A DNA stretch of 64,000 nucleotides from Paraburkholderia eburnea (GCF_002917095.1 NZ_PQGA01000021.1:1-64000), one strand, 5' to 3'. Positions 49,987-59,853 are shown, counted from the stretch's first letter. Numbers and translations: made by a program. Notes: generated from the letters alone by a model not told the origin.

Positions 49987-50058
49987 TAACAGCGATGGAA
50001 TCCTGCGCCCAACCGTGAAGATAAGCGGAGCGAGGCGGCCAACTTTGCCGGCCGGCAC

Positions 50059-52644
50059 TCAGGTGATCCACGACTGCTGCAACAGCGCCGGGACACCCTG
50101 CGGAGCGATGGCCGGGCTAAACAGAAATCCCTGAACACTATCGCAGCCGCATCGCCGCAGAAAATCGCACTGACTGGCCTGCTCGACGCCTTCCGCGACG
50201 GTGTCCATCCCGAGCTTGTGGCTGAGGGCGACCACCGCCTCGACGATCGCAACGTTTCCCGGCTGCGTGTCCAGATCCGCCATGAAACTGCGATCGATCT
50301 TGATGGTGTGCACAGGGAAGGCCTGAAGGTGCGTCAGTGAGGCGTAGCCGGTACCGAAATCGTCGAGTGCGATTCGCACCCCCTCGTCGCTGAGCATCCG
50401 CAACGCCCGTCCGACGCCTTCCGCGCTGCGGCCGAGGAAAACCGTCTCCGTCACCTCGACCTCGAAGCAGTCGGCGGATACGCGTTCGGTCGCGAGTCGC
50501 GAGAGGAGTTCCTCGGCGAAATCGTCGTGCATGAACTGCGCGGCGGCCGCATTGATGGCGATGCGGCCGAACGGCAGGCCGGCATCGAGCCAGCGATGCA
50601 CGTCGGCCAGAATATTGCTGAACATCAGTTCATGCAGTTCGACCGCAAGCTCCACGTTCTCGAACGCGGCGGCAATGCCGGCGGGCGGCAGCATTTGCCC
50701 GTCGCCCGTGTGCCAGCGCAGAAGGGCCTCGAAGCCGGTGATGCGGCCGGACTGCAGATCGACCTTCGGCTGATAGAACGGGCGAATGCGGTCTGCGTCG
50801 ACGGCCCGCCGGGCGCGCGCGATCATTTCCGCGCGCTCGCGTGCCTTGCGGCGCATGTCCGGATGGAACACGGTCATGCCGCCGCGGGCGGTCGCCTTGG
50901 CGGCGTACAGCGCCGTATCGGTGGCCTTGAGCAGATCGGTCGCATCGGTGCCGTGCTCGGGGAAACAGGCAACGCCGATGCTCGCCCGACAGTCGAGAAC
51001 GCGCTGCGCGTAGCTGAGCGGCTGCCGCAAGCGTGCGCCGACCGCCGTGCCGATATCGTGAATGTCGGCGCGCGAAACCGAAGGCAACGCAATGCCGAAC
51101 TCGTCGCCCCCAAGCCGTGCGATGAATGACTGAGCGGGCAGCACCTCGCGCAGTCGTTCCGCGAGCGCGCATAGCAGCGCGTCTCCCGCGTCGTGCCCGA
51201 TCTGGTCGTTCGTTCCCTTCAGATCGTCGACGTCCGCGATCAGGATCGCAAGGCCGGCATCCTGATCGCGGACGTCCAGCTCGATGAGGCGCTCGACCTC
51301 GTGCTGGAACGCCAGGCGATTGGGCAGACCCGTCAGCGCGTCGTGGGTCGCCATCCAGCGGATGCGTTCGTCGGCCGTCCGTTCGTCGGTGATGTCCCGG
51401 AACGTGACGAGCGCGCGCTTCAGTGCGCCGGACGGCAGGAACGTTTTCCAGCCGCGCGCGCTCAGCCATCGCTCCCGCCCGTCGTCCGCGCGGCGGATGC
51501 GGAGCGTGGCGTCGAACTCCTGTTGCCGGCTGCCGTCGTCCGGTGCGGCGAGCGCCGATTTCAGCCGGTCTCTGTCATCGGGATGCATGAGCCCGGATAC
51601 GGTTTCGGCTTGCGGGTTCTCGTCGGCCGACAAGCCGAACATGGCCTTCAGTTCGTCGGACCAGACCTCCCAACCCGTCTGCCGGTCGAGGTCCCACACG
51701 CCGAGTTCGGCGGCCCGAACCGCGAGGCGAAACCGCTGTTCGTTTTCGCGCAGCGCATTTTCGGCGGCCTTGCGATCGTCGATGTCTTCCAGCGTGCCGT
51801 ACCAGCGAACGATCTCGCCGAGGCTGTTACGGCGCGCCTGCGCGCGGGCGCGCACCCAGCGATAGCCACCGTCCCGTCCGTTAATGCGATATTCGACGTC
51901 GACGGGATTGCCGGAGCGCAGGGCCGCTTGCCACGCCGCGACCGTGGGCGCGACGTCGTCCGGATGCAGCGCGTCCAGCCAGCCGATTCCCTTCACGGCG
52001 TCCACGCTCTGTCCGGTTGCCTCCATCCAACGGGGGCTCACCTCCTCGATGAGGCCGTCGGCGGTCGCGGTCCAGGGAATGCCGGGGTTCAGTTGGACCG
52101 TGTACCGGTAATGCTCCTCGCTGCCGCGCAATGCCTCTTCGGCAAGAACCTGCTGATGAATGTTCTCGCTGCGCCCATGCCAGCCCATCACCCGGCCGGA
52201 GGCGTCGCGGCAGGCAATGGCCCGCGTGCGATACCACAGCGCATCGCCGGTGCCGAAGGCGAAGCGGCAGCGAACATCGAGCAGATGTCCGTCGGACAGG
52301 CACTCCCCGAGCGCCCGCTCAATGATCGGATGATCGTCCGGGGGAACGAGTGTGCGCCAATGCCGCCCGACCAGTCGCGGGCTTAACGAGTCGGCCGTCG
52401 CGCCGTCCGGTCCGACAATCTGGCCGAGCACGCCGGCGCTGTCTGCGACCCACCGGATCGTTGGGTCGAGCGCATCCCAGTCCCGTCGCACGATGCGCTG
52501 AGGGTCAAGATTGCCGGCCGTTGACTCGATATTCCGGTCATCCAGCGGGGATCCTGTTTCGGGCACGCCACTGGCCTGAGTCCTTTCGTCCGGACACTCG
52601 CTATGGGAAGTCCAGTCACGGTTGTGGGATTGGCGTCGTTCCAT
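50059..52644 (-). CDS. PAS-GGDEF-EAL c-di-GMP turnover protein
   Basis: About 861 residues from ATG 52644; an in-frame TTG at 52707 would add 21. Residues ~65-430 contain three PAS-type segments (WRTLVPPDDHPIIERAL, NPGIPWTATADGLIEEVSPR, RLAVRAAELGVWDLDRQTG) with PAC ends. The GGDEF domain (~435-600) has RLGGDEFGIAL intact. The EAL domain (~610-855) has FEALLRWH, IDRSFMADLD and DDFGTGYASL, and so looks active. No membrane helix. It can probably hydrolyse c-di-GMP, and perhaps make it, in response to PAS ligands such as haem, flavin or redox. It may oppose the GAF-GGDEF protein at 4426. Confidence 0.88.
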   Translation of the reverse strand: MERRQSHNRDWTSHSECPDERTQASGVPETGSPLDDRNIESTAGNLDPQRIVRRDWDALDPTIRWVADSAGVLGQIVGPDGATADSLSPRLVGRHWRTLVPPDDHPIIERALGECLSDGHLLDVRCRFAFGTGDALWYRTRAIACRDASGRVMGWHGRSENIHQQVLAEEALRGSEEHYRYTVQLNPGIPWTATADGLIEEVSPRWMEATGQSVDAVKGIGWLDALHPDDVAPTVAAWQAALRSGNPVDVEYRINGRDGGYRWVRARAQARRNSLGEIVRWYGTLEDIDDRKAAENALRENEQRFRLAVRAAELGVWDLDRQTGWEVWSDELKAMFGLSADENPQAETVSGLMHPDDRDRLKSALAAPDDGSRQQEFDATLRIRRADDGRERWLSARGWKTFLPSGALKRALVTFRDITDERTADERIRWMATHDALTGLPNRLAFQHEVERLIELDVRDQDAGLAILIADVDDLKGTNDQIGHDAGDALLCALAERLREVLPAQSFIARLGGDEFGIALPSVSRADIHDIGTAVGARLRQPLSYAQRVLDCRASIGVACFPEHGTDATDLLKATDTALYAAKATARGGMTVFHPDMRRKARERAEMIARARRAVDADRIRPFYQPKVDLQSGRITGFEALLRWHTGDGQMLPPAGIAAAFENVELAVELHELMFSNILADVHRWLDAGLPFGRIAINAAAAQFMHDDFAEELLSRLATERVSADCFEVEVTETVFLGRSAEGVGRALRMLSDEGVRIALDDFGTGYASLTHLQAFPVHTIKIDRSFMADLDTQPGNVAIVEAVVALSHKLGMDTVAEGVEQASQCDFLRRCGCDSVQGFLFSPAIAPQGVPALLQQSWIT

Positions 52645-52730
52645 CGTTTCGGTATCGCTGATGATCACTGTCGGTGGTGCGATCCGGCATCGCGACCATA
52701 AGGGCAATGAAAATGCATTTCGTGATTCCT

Positions 52731-52750
52731 GGTGTTAACGGGTGTTAACG
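52731..52750. repeat. 10-bp tandem duplication
   Basis: GGTGTTAACG twice in tandem, between the LuxR gene end and the GGDEF-EAL gene. No further copies; possibly a small operator, more likely a chance duplication. Confidence 0.9.
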
Positions 52751-52768
52751 GCAACGGATGCAATGGGT

Positions 52769-54025
52769 TTAATCGATGTATCGGGGGTCGCCGCCTGGAC
52801 TCTGTCGAAAGCTGTCGTTATCGGCGCATCGAGCGTAAAGCGAACCCCTCCTATGCATTGTTGAACTCAATGCGATGATCCGCTCGAAATCTCGTAGTCC
52901 AACTGCTCCTGTTTTTCTCAGAAGGGTGCGAATCTGGCTGCGTACCGTGTCGAGCGATACGCGTCTAGTACGCGCGACATTTTCAGCCGTTACGCCGCCC
53001 GCCAGGGCGACCGCGACTTCCGCCTCGGAGCGCGTGAGCCCGAACAGATCGATGAGCAGCCTGACGGGGGGCGACGATGGCCTGAGCAGATGGCGCGTGA
53101 GTACGGTCGCCGCGCCGTGGATGACGCTTGTGCCCATATTGGACTGGGTTGACGAAGACAGGTGGCGCAGGGCAGGGCATACCAAAGCCGAAAGCACGGC
53201 GGAATCGCCCGGCGACGCGTTTGGGCGCGCGTGGATCTGCATGCCACCACCGGCGCCGCCCCGAGAGGCGGCGCCCACCAGGCGGCAAAGCTGCGCGTCG
53301 TCGTCGGGATGACTCGCGAAAAGTCTGCATGCGCCTGAGACGGGGCCGGGCCGAGGCCGTGCCGAAGACAGCCCAGACTGCGAATCGCTTAGCAACGCTA
53401 CGGCTTCCGCGTTGCTGTAAAGGACCCGCATTTCCCTGTCGACGACGATGACGCCAACCGGAAGCGCATCGAGTGCGCCGGTGGCGAGGCTGGACGTTGT
53501 GGGCGCTAGCCGGGCGCGCATCTGAAGCCCGCGCTGCAAATGCGGAAGCAACTGGGAGAGGGTGCGCTTGTCCTCCTCATCGAATGGCCGTGATGCCGCA
53601 TCCCGGTGCAGTCCAAGCGGAATAACCTTCGACACGTTGATCAGGCCTCCGATCAGGTAGCGTCGCGAGCTATTGCGACCGAACTCGGCGTAAAACTCGC
53701 TTTTCACATAGCTGGCGTCCGGAATAATCTCGTGACCGAGCCGGACATCCCCTTGCCGACGCACCGTTTCCTCGACGCTCACCTCGCGCGCAGCGGCGCG
53801 ATAGGGGTCAAGAAGAACGTATCGGGACGCGTATTGTTCGTCATACGAATCGTGATGCATCAGAAGGTTGCCTGGCGTGCCGGCTCCATCCGCCAGCCAC
53901 AGCGTCGCGCGTTGTGCCTCGAAAAGCGTCATCAGTTTGCCGCCAAGATCCTGCCAGCTCGCACCTTCGTCGAGTGCGGCAGCATAGATCAGATCGACAG
54001 CTTCCAGGAGTTCGTTGCGTCGCAA
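52769..54025 (-). CDS. LuxR-family regulator with PAS/GAF-like sensor
   Basis: A 418-residue protein. The start is a TTG (54023-54025) with GGAG six bases upstream; there is no in-frame ATG or GTG before the preceding stop. Residues ~1-190 look like a GAF-type sensor (NELLEAVDLIYAAALDEGAS, FDEEDKRTLSQLLPHLQRGL), then a PAS-like part (~200-230, ALDALPVGVIVVDREMRVLY). Residues ~340-400 are the LuxR helix-turn-helix (LFGLTRSEAEVAVALAGG, VSLDTVRSQIRTLLRKTG). It is divergent from the multicopper oxidase gene and may regulate it. A perfect inverted repeat (54059-54082) lies in its leader. Confidence 0.85.
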   Translation of the reverse strand: MRRNELLEAVDLIYAAALDEGASWQDLGGKLMTLFEAQRATLWLADGAGTPGNLLMHHDSYDEQYASRYVLLDPYRAAAREVSVEETVRRQGDVRLGHEIIPDASYVKSEFYAEFGRNSSRRYLIGGLINVSKVIPLGLHRDAASRPFDEEDKRTLSQLLPHLQRGLQMRARLAPTTSSLATGALDALPVGVIVVDREMRVLYSNAEAVALLSDSQSGLSSARPRPGPVSGACRLFASHPDDDAQLCRLVGAASRGGAGGGMQIHARPNASPGDSAVLSALVCPALRHLSSSTQSNMGTSVIHGAATVLTRHLLRPSSPPVRLLIDLFGLTRSEAEVAVALAGGVTAENVARTRRVSLDTVRSQIRTLLRKTGAVGLRDFERIIALSSTMHRRGSLYARCADNDSFRQSPGGDPRYID

Positions 54026-54058
54026 GGGCGGCTCCGGCTGTGGAGGCCATTCAGCGTG

Positions 54059-54082
54059 GCCATCACCACTTCTGGTGATGGC
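54059..54082. promoter_or_regulatory. perfect 10-bp inverted repeat upstream of the LuxR gene
   Basis: GCCATCACCA (54059-54068) and TGGTGATGGC (54073-54082) with a CTTC loop, 34 bases before the LuxR start. It may be an autoregulatory site for that protein, or an RNA hairpin in its 5' leader. Confidence 0.55.
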
Positions 54083-54312
54083 AAAGTACGCTCAATATTA
54101 CACACTTCATTCGATTCCCATCCAGTTGAGGTTGTGCCTCGAATTACAGGGTGGAAGCAACAGGCACGCGAGCGCAACGTCCGACGGGCTTCGTTGTTCG
54201 AGCATGGTTTCCGAACTGTGCGGCGGCGAGCGGCTCGGCGAATCAAACCCATGAGCGCACTTCGGCGGTTAGTCATCTCCAGCAGGGAAACAGGGTGTGA
54301 AGGAGAGATACC

Positions 54313-56517
54313 ATGTCCCACGATGCAGCGGATCATCGCAAGCCGGCAACCAGGTCTCGACCAGGGATGATCGCTCTGATTGCTGCCGCTTTGTCGTCGA
54401 TTCTCCTCGCGCATGGCTGCCATAGCGATGTGGATAGCGCTCCCACTGTTGTCGTGCAGACGAAACTGGACGGGAGTTGCTTCACGAAGTTCGCGATCAG
54501 CCTGCCGGTGTTCGGACCAGCAGGCTCGATACCGCGCGTGGATGCGGCCGCCCACCCCAACCTGACCGTAACCATGCTGGAGACCAACCAGCAGGTGCTG
54601 CCACCGGGTTCCTACGCTAAATGCGGCGCAGGCGTTACGTTGGGTCAAACACGTATCTGGGCATATCAGACTGCTGATTCCAGCACCGGTGAAGTGCTTG
54701 GCCCGGCGCACTGGCCGGCGGTCACCATTGTCGCCCAGCGCGGCACGGCGACCGAAGCCACATACGTCAATAAACTACCGAGCTTCGATCCGCAGCATCC
54801 GACTGGCCCTGGACTGGTGCAAGGAGAACTGCCATTCGATCAGACCGTGCATTGGGCTGATCCGTTGAAGGGCGGTTGCGCGATGCAGATGCAGAGCGCC
54901 GGCGTTAGTTCGTCGTGTAAGCAGAACTACATCGGCCCAGTGCCCGCTACCGTGCACTTGCATGGCGCTGAAATTCCCGCCGCCTACGACGGCGATCCAG
55001 ATTCGTGGTTCACACCAAACGGACTGAAAGGCACAGACTTCCACACGATCGGTAGCCCTGCTCCTGGCACGGCGATCTATGACTATCCCAATTCGCAGGA
55101 ACCCGGCACGCTATGGTTCCATGATCATGCTCTGGGCGTCACGCGTCTGAACGTCTACGCGGGGCTCGCGGGTTTCTATTTTCTCAAGGACCCCGCCACA
55201 GAGCCGCAGGGATATCCGGATGGTCCCGACGAAATCGAAATGGCAGTACAGGATCGCATGTTCGACACGAGCGGTCAGCTCTACTTGCCCACGCAGCAGG
55301 CTTCCCTCGATCACCCATTTTGGAGTCCCATTTTCGAGGGTGATGTCGCGGTCGTGAATGGGGCGGCGTTCCCTTTCCTGAATGTCGAGCCGCGACGCTA
55401 CCGCCTGCATATCCTGAACGGCAGCCTGAATCGCGGATATACATTTGTCTTTGGCAACGTCCCTGTCTATCTGGTCGGCGCGGACGACAACTATTTCGAC
55501 AAACCCGTTCCCCTTGCGGCTGCTTCGGGCGGTGCCTCCGGGGGACTACCCGTGTCGCCGGGTGAGCGGGCCGACATCATCGTTGACTTCTCCAATTTCG
55601 CCGGCCAGACGATCGAACTGACAAATTCACAGCCCGGCCAGGACGTCCAACTGCCCGATATCATGCAATTCCGGGTCGCGGCGTCGGCATCGACGCCTGA
55701 TACCAGTTGCGATCCCGCCAATCCGGACGCGGCGTCTGGACGTTGCGCCAGGAAAACCCCGCTGGCTCATCTGACCGATGGCAATGGCAATGTGCTCCCT
55801 GGGGTCAAAGTCGATCGGGTCAGGCAGATGGTCCTCTACGATCACGTCGAGACGTCTGGTGGTCCCGTTCCAACGGATATCAAGGAGTATGTCAATAACA
55901 CCACATGGAACGGCCTGGAGTCGCCGGGCATCGCCCACGATTTCCCGAGCGATGGCATCAGCGAACTGCCACGCGTGGGGTCGACGGAAATGTGGGAAAT
56001 CGTTTATCTGTCGACGATGGCTGGCGCCAGTCACCCGGTTCATCTCCATCTGACGCAGTTCCAGGTTCTCAATCGTCAGGCCATCAACACAACTCAATAT
56101 CTGGCGGACTGGAATAAAGCCTTCGGTGCGGCAGGCAGCAATCCGACGCCTCTGCCGACGGGATGCACGGCTGGCAAGTACTGCGCCGACTATGGCCCTC
56201 CCCTCGACTACGCGACGCCCAACAAGGACGGTGCGCTTGGCGGCAATCTGCCCTTCAGCGGCTATCTGGAAGGCGCCACCATCCCGCCAACGCCTGCGGA
56301 ATCGGGCTGGAAGGACACGGCGGATGCGCATGCGGGACAGGTCCTCAGAATTCTTGTGCGATGGACACCTTCGGGCGTTCCTGTCACCGCCAACCAGTCC
56401 GACGCGGGACAGAATCTGTACGAGTTCGATCCGACGCAGGGATACTACGTCTGGCACTGTCACGTCCTCACCCATGAAGACAATGAAATGATGCGGCCGT
56501 ATCGCGTGACGAATTGA
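54313..56517 (+). CDS. multicopper oxidase (CotA/bilirubin-oxidase-like)
   Basis: A 734-residue exported protein with an N-terminal hydrophobic segment (MIALIAAALSSILLAHGC). The cysteine at its end could be a lipobox, though His at -2 is atypical. All copper sites are visible: HLHG and WFHDH in domain 1, HPVHLHL and HCHVLTHEDNEMM in domain 3. The last gives the T1 Cys, flanking T3 histidines and an axial Met. Several extra cysteines suggest disulfides. It should oxidise phenols, metals or pigments with O2 in the periplasm or at the surface. The small gene at 56530 follows after 12 bases. Confidence 0.9.
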   Translation: MSHDAADHRKPATRSRPGMIALIAAALSSILLAHGCHSDVDSAPTVVVQTKLDGSCFTKFAISLPVFGPAGSIPRVDAAAHPNLTVTMLETNQQVLPPGSYAKCGAGVTLGQTRIWAYQTADSSTGEVLGPAHWPAVTIVAQRGTATEATYVNKLPSFDPQHPTGPGLVQGELPFDQTVHWADPLKGGCAMQMQSAGVSSSCKQNYIGPVPATVHLHGAEIPAAYDGDPDSWFTPNGLKGTDFHTIGSPAPGTAIYDYPNSQEPGTLWFHDHALGVTRLNVYAGLAGFYFLKDPATEPQGYPDGPDEIEMAVQDRMFDTSGQLYLPTQQASLDHPFWSPIFEGDVAVVNGAAFPFLNVEPRRYRLHILNGSLNRGYTFVFGNVPVYLVGADDNYFDKPVPLAAASGGASGGLPVSPGERADIIVDFSNFAGQTIELTNSQPGQDVQLPDIMQFRVAASASTPDTSCDPANPDAASGRCARKTPLAHLTDGNGNVLPGVKVDRVRQMVLYDHVETSGGPVPTDIKEYVNNTTWNGLESPGIAHDFPSDGISELPRVGSTEMWEIVYLSTMAGASHPVHLHLTQFQVLNRQAINTTQYLADWNKAFGAAGSNPTPLPTGCTAGKYCADYGPPLDYATPNKDGALGGNLPFSGYLEGATIPPTPAESGWKDTADAHAGQVLRILVRWTPSGVPVTANQSDAGQNLYEFDPTQGYYVWHCHVLTHEDNEMMRPYRVTN

Positions 56518-56529
56518 AGGTGGGTTGAT

Positions 56530-56979
56530 ATGTACTCCGTTCTATCGGCGCGTCTGAATCTGGTGGCCGCGATATGTTGCGTCCTTCCCGTCGGGACATC
56601 CGGCCGTACTCCGCTCGAAAATGAGGTTACGGTCTATATGTTGTCCTGTGACGGGGCACCGGTGAGCGGCGTCTGCCGTGGCAAGGAAAAGACGTATCTC
56701 CCTTTCACGTACGAGGTTTCGGTCGATCAGCATTCCGTGTCGTACTGGACGATGGACGATCCTGGTGTGCGGCGTGAGCTTTCGTTCTGCGCAGTTCATG
56801 ACGCAAATAGCTGGTTGTGCCAATGGAGCAGCGATGACATTCCCAAGGCAAGATTCGGGATGGTGTCCGGGAAATACGTGGAGATCGTAACCTGTATAAC
56901 CGATACAACTCACCGGCCGCCTTATCAGGTGCCAATGTGGCGTTGGTGGCTTGCACGGTTGCATGAGAAGCTTGCCTGA
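56530..56979 (+). CDS. hypothetical small secreted cysteine-containing protein
   Basis: A 149-residue protein with a short signal-like start (MYSVLSARLNLVAAICCVLP) and then five further cysteines (LSCDG, GVCRG, SFCAV, WLCQW, VTCIT), fit for disulfides after export. Tryptophan-rich patches (SYWTMDD, WRWWLARL) mark the ends. Not recognised. Its closeness to the multicopper oxidase (12 bases, same strand) suggests a partner, copper carrier or modifier, which is inference. Confidence 0.65.
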   Translation: MYSVLSARLNLVAAICCVLPVGTSGRTPLENEVTVYMLSCDGAPVSGVCRGKEKTYLPFTYEVSVDQHSVSYWTMDDPGVRRELSFCAVHDANSWLCQWSSDDIPKARFGMVSGKYVEIVTCITDTTHRPPYQVPMWRWWLARLHEKLA

Positions 56980-57194
56980 AAGCGATTTCAGCTTGCGGAT
57001 CTTCGCTGTTTTTGCGCTCTGCCGTGCCGCGCGGGCGGTAGGGCATACACGCTAATGCAGATGTGCGAATAACAAAATTCGAATTCTGTGGTTAGTCGCG
57101 GGCAATACGCTCCCTATACTTTTTCCTTTGCCGAAACGCCGTGCGGTTGCCCGGGAATCAACGTCATTCGCGGGTCTGGAAAAAGGAAAACTGG

Positions 57195-58430
57195 ATGTCC
57201 GCTCTTCCCGCTGAACTCCCGCTGCGCGATCGCGCGGCCAATGCCACGTTGCAGGATGCGCTCGCCGATTTGCCCTCGCTCGTGCAGACGATTGGCAAAG
57301 ACGCCGCCGGGCGCGAAGGGCGCCGCGAATTGCCCTTCGAGGGCTTCGAAGCGTTCCGGCGCTCGGGGCTGGGGCGCCTCAGGTTGCCGGTGGAGTGGGG
57401 CGGACTGGGCGGCTCGCTGCTGGACGAATTCGAGGTGATCACGGCCCTCGCGGCGGCCGACAGCAATCTCGCGCACGCGCTGCGCATTCACTTCGATCAG
57501 ACCGAAGCACTGCTGCTCTCGGCTCGCACGCCGTTCAACGATTTGCAGATCCAGCGCGTGATCGACGGCGCCATCTTTGGCGGCGCCTCGACCGAACGGG
57601 GTACGTCGCGCCCGGGCGAGTACACCACGGCGCTCAGGCGCGACGGCGAGCATTATCGGCTCGATGGCCGCAAATACTATTCGACCGGCACGGCCTTCTC
57701 AGACTACGCGCGCGTGGGTGTGCTGAACGACGAGGGCCAGCCTGTGGTGGTGATCGTGCCGGTCGGCCGCGAGGGCCTTACGGTGCTCGACGACTGGGAC
57801 GGCATGGGGCAGCGCATGACGGCGAGCGGCAGTCTGGTGTTCGAGAACCTGCTGGTGCGCGCCGACGAGATCACGGAACGCGGCCTGAGCACGCTCGCGG
57901 GGCGTCACGGCGGTGCGCTGCGCCAACTCCATCTGGTCGCGGTGGCGGCAGGCATCGTCCGTAACGTGGTGGCGGATGCGAGGCGCTATGTGCTGGAACA
58001 TGGGCGCCCCGTGCTGCACAGCCCGGCGCCCTCGGCGCGCGAGGATGCGTTCATTCAGCAGGTCGTCGGCACGCTGTCCGCGCATAGTCATGCGATTGAT
58101 GCACTGGTGCGCGAAAACGCCCGCGTGCTCGATCGATCGGCACAAGCGATCCGCTCGGGTGCGCCAGACGCGGACTCACTCGTGCTCGAAGGCGCGCTGG
58201 CGACGGCGCGCACGCAACTCGTGGTGAGCAAGCTGGCGCTGGAGGCCGGCGAACGCCTGTTCGAGGCGGGCGGCGCGTCCGCGACCTCGCGTGCGCACAA
58301 TTTCGACCGGCACTGGCGCAACCTGCGCACGATCTTCAGTCACAACCCGCTGCTGCACAAGGCGCGCGTGGTGGGTGACTATGACCTGAACGGCGTGACG
58401 ACGCACCTCACCGAAGGCCGCGTATTCTGA
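57195..58430 (+). CDS. acyl-CoA-dehydrogenase-fold flavin monooxygenase (SfnB/DszC-like)
   Basis: A 411-residue protein with the three-part acyl-CoA dehydrogenase fold: N-terminal helices, a central beta domain (FGGASTERGTSRPGEYTTAL, DGRKYYSTGTAFSDY, VVIVPVGREG) and a C-terminal four-helix bundle ending FDRHWRNLRTIFSHNPLLHKARVVGDYDL. The usual catalytic glutamate and CoA features of true dehydrogenases are not evident. The RHWRN...HNP ending is typical of the FMNH2-dependent group (DszC, SfnB). It is followed after 58 bases by a bacterial luciferase-type monooxygenase, so the pair probably works on organosulfur compounds during sulfur limitation. ATG 57195 has AAGGA upstream. Confidence 0.85.
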   Translation: MSALPAELPLRDRAANATLQDALADLPSLVQTIGKDAAGREGRRELPFEGFEAFRRSGLGRLRLPVEWGGLGGSLLDEFEVITALAAADSNLAHALRIHFDQTEALLLSARTPFNDLQIQRVIDGAIFGGASTERGTSRPGEYTTALRRDGEHYRLDGRKYYSTGTAFSDYARVGVLNDEGQPVVVIVPVGREGLTVLDDWDGMGQRMTASGSLVFENLLVRADEITERGLSTLAGRHGGALRQLHLVAVAAGIVRNVVADARRYVLEHGRPVLHSPAPSAREDAFIQQVVGTLSAHSHAIDALVRENARVLDRSAQAIRSGAPDADSLVLEGALATARTQLVVSKLALEAGERLFEAGGASATSRAHNFDRHWRNLRTIFSHNPLLHKARVVGDYDLNGVTTHLTEGRVF

Positions 58431-58488
58431 AGACCCGCGCGCGGCCTGTCCTGGCCGCGCTGTCCTTGATCCGGGGAGTATCCGCGAG

Positions 58489-59853
58489 ATGAGCCGAACT
58501 CCGGCGACCGAGGCGCCGCGCCGCCTGCATTTGAACGTCAATATCCTGCATTCGGGTTTTGTGCCGTCGGCGTGGCGTCTTGACGATGCCGATCCTCGCG
58601 CATTCGTGGACGTCGAGCACTATGTTCGGGTCGCGCGACTGGCCGAAAGCGCGAAGTTCGATGCCGTCTTTCTCGCCGACAACGCAGCGATCATCGACCA
58701 GATCGACTTCCGCCCTATCACGGCACTCGAACCCACGGTGCTGCTGGCCAGCATCGCCGCGGCGACCACGCACATCGGCGTGATCGGGACGGCATCGACG
58801 AGCTATAACGAGCCGTACAACATCGCGCGGCGCTTCGCCACGCTCGACCATGTGAGTCACGGGCGCGCGGGCTGGAATGTCGTGACGACGGCCGATCTGC
58901 CGTCCGCGCGCAATTTTGGCCACGACGCGGTGCCCGATCACGCGCAGCGCTACGCTCGCGCGGCGGAGTTCACGGAGCTGGTCAAGGCCCTCTGGGATAG
59001 CTGGGATGACGACGCCTTTATTGGCGACAAGGCGAGCGGCCGCTTCATCGACGTGGCGAAGGTCCGGCCTGTCGCTCACGAGGGGCGCTTTTTCAAGGTG
59101 CAGGGACCGCTGAATCTTCCGCGTCCGCCGCAGGGTCATCCTGTGCTCGTGCAGGCGGGTGGTTCGGGGGACGGCCGCGATCTTGCGGCACGCCATGCGG
59201 AGGCCGTTTTTTCCGCGTCGCAATCGTTCGAGGAATCGGCGGCGTACCGGCGCGATCTCAATGCGCGCGCCGCGGCCTACGGGCGCCTGCGAGGCGTGCA
59301 GGTGCTCGCCGGCCTCACGACCATCATCGGCGCGACCGAGGCCCAGGCGCTGAGACGCCGCGACGAACTCGTCGATCAGATCCCCTGGCGCTACAGCCTC
59401 GCGCGACTGGCCGGCATCCTCGGGATTTCGCCAGATCGGCTCGACCTCGACGCGCGCCTGCCGGAGAACCTTGCGCTGCCCAACGGCGGCAATGGCAACC
59501 ATACGTTCTTTCATGCCACGCTTGCCGAGGCGCGGCGTGGCGGCCACACGGTACGCGAGTTGATCCGCACGCTCGCGGGCGGCGGCGGGCATCGGGTGAT
59601 TGTTGGCACGCCTGAGCAGATCGCCGACGATATCGAGCACTGGTTCAAGGGCGAGGCAGCCGATGGCTTCAACCTCATGCCCGACGCGCTGCCTGACGGG
59701 CTGGAGGCGTTCGTGAACGGCGTGGTGCCGATCCTGCAGCGGCGCGGCCTCTTTCGAACCGAATACGAAGGTAACACCTTGCGTTCGCATCTCGGTCTCG
59801 AACGGCCGGGTGTGCGCGTGGGCGCGACTGGCACGGAGCTTGAGCGCACCTGA
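58489..59853 (+). CDS. luciferase-like FMNH2-dependent monooxygenase (NtaA/SnaA/DszA group)
   Basis: A 454-residue TIM-barrel enzyme. Markers are LHLNVNILHSGFVPSAWR at the start, ESAKFDAVFLADNAAI, LASIAAATTHIGVIGTASTSYNEPYNIARRF, the motif LDHVSHGRAGWNVVTT, and QGHPVLVQAGGSGDGRDLAARHAEAVF near residue 215-245. The group includes nitrilotriacetate, pristinamycin and dibenzothiophene-sulfone monooxygenases. It shares its operon with the SfnB/DszC-like gene. Substrate is not determined; a sulfone or sulfonate is plausible. No flavin reductase gene is adjacent. Confidence 0.88.
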   Translation: MSRTPATEAPRRLHLNVNILHSGFVPSAWRLDDADPRAFVDVEHYVRVARLAESAKFDAVFLADNAAIIDQIDFRPITALEPTVLLASIAAATTHIGVIGTASTSYNEPYNIARRFATLDHVSHGRAGWNVVTTADLPSARNFGHDAVPDHAQRYARAAEFTELVKALWDSWDDDAFIGDKASGRFIDVAKVRPVAHEGRFFKVQGPLNLPRPPQGHPVLVQAGGSGDGRDLAARHAEAVFSASQSFEESAAYRRDLNARAAAYGRLRGVQVLAGLTTIIGATEAQALRRRDELVDQIPWRYSLARLAGILGISPDRLDLDARLPENLALPNGGNGNHTFFHATLAEARRGGHTVRELIRTLAGGGGHRVIVGTPEQIADDIEHWFKGEAADGFNLMPDALPDGLEAFVNGVVPILQRRGLFRTEYEGNTLRSHLGLERPGVRVGATGTELERT

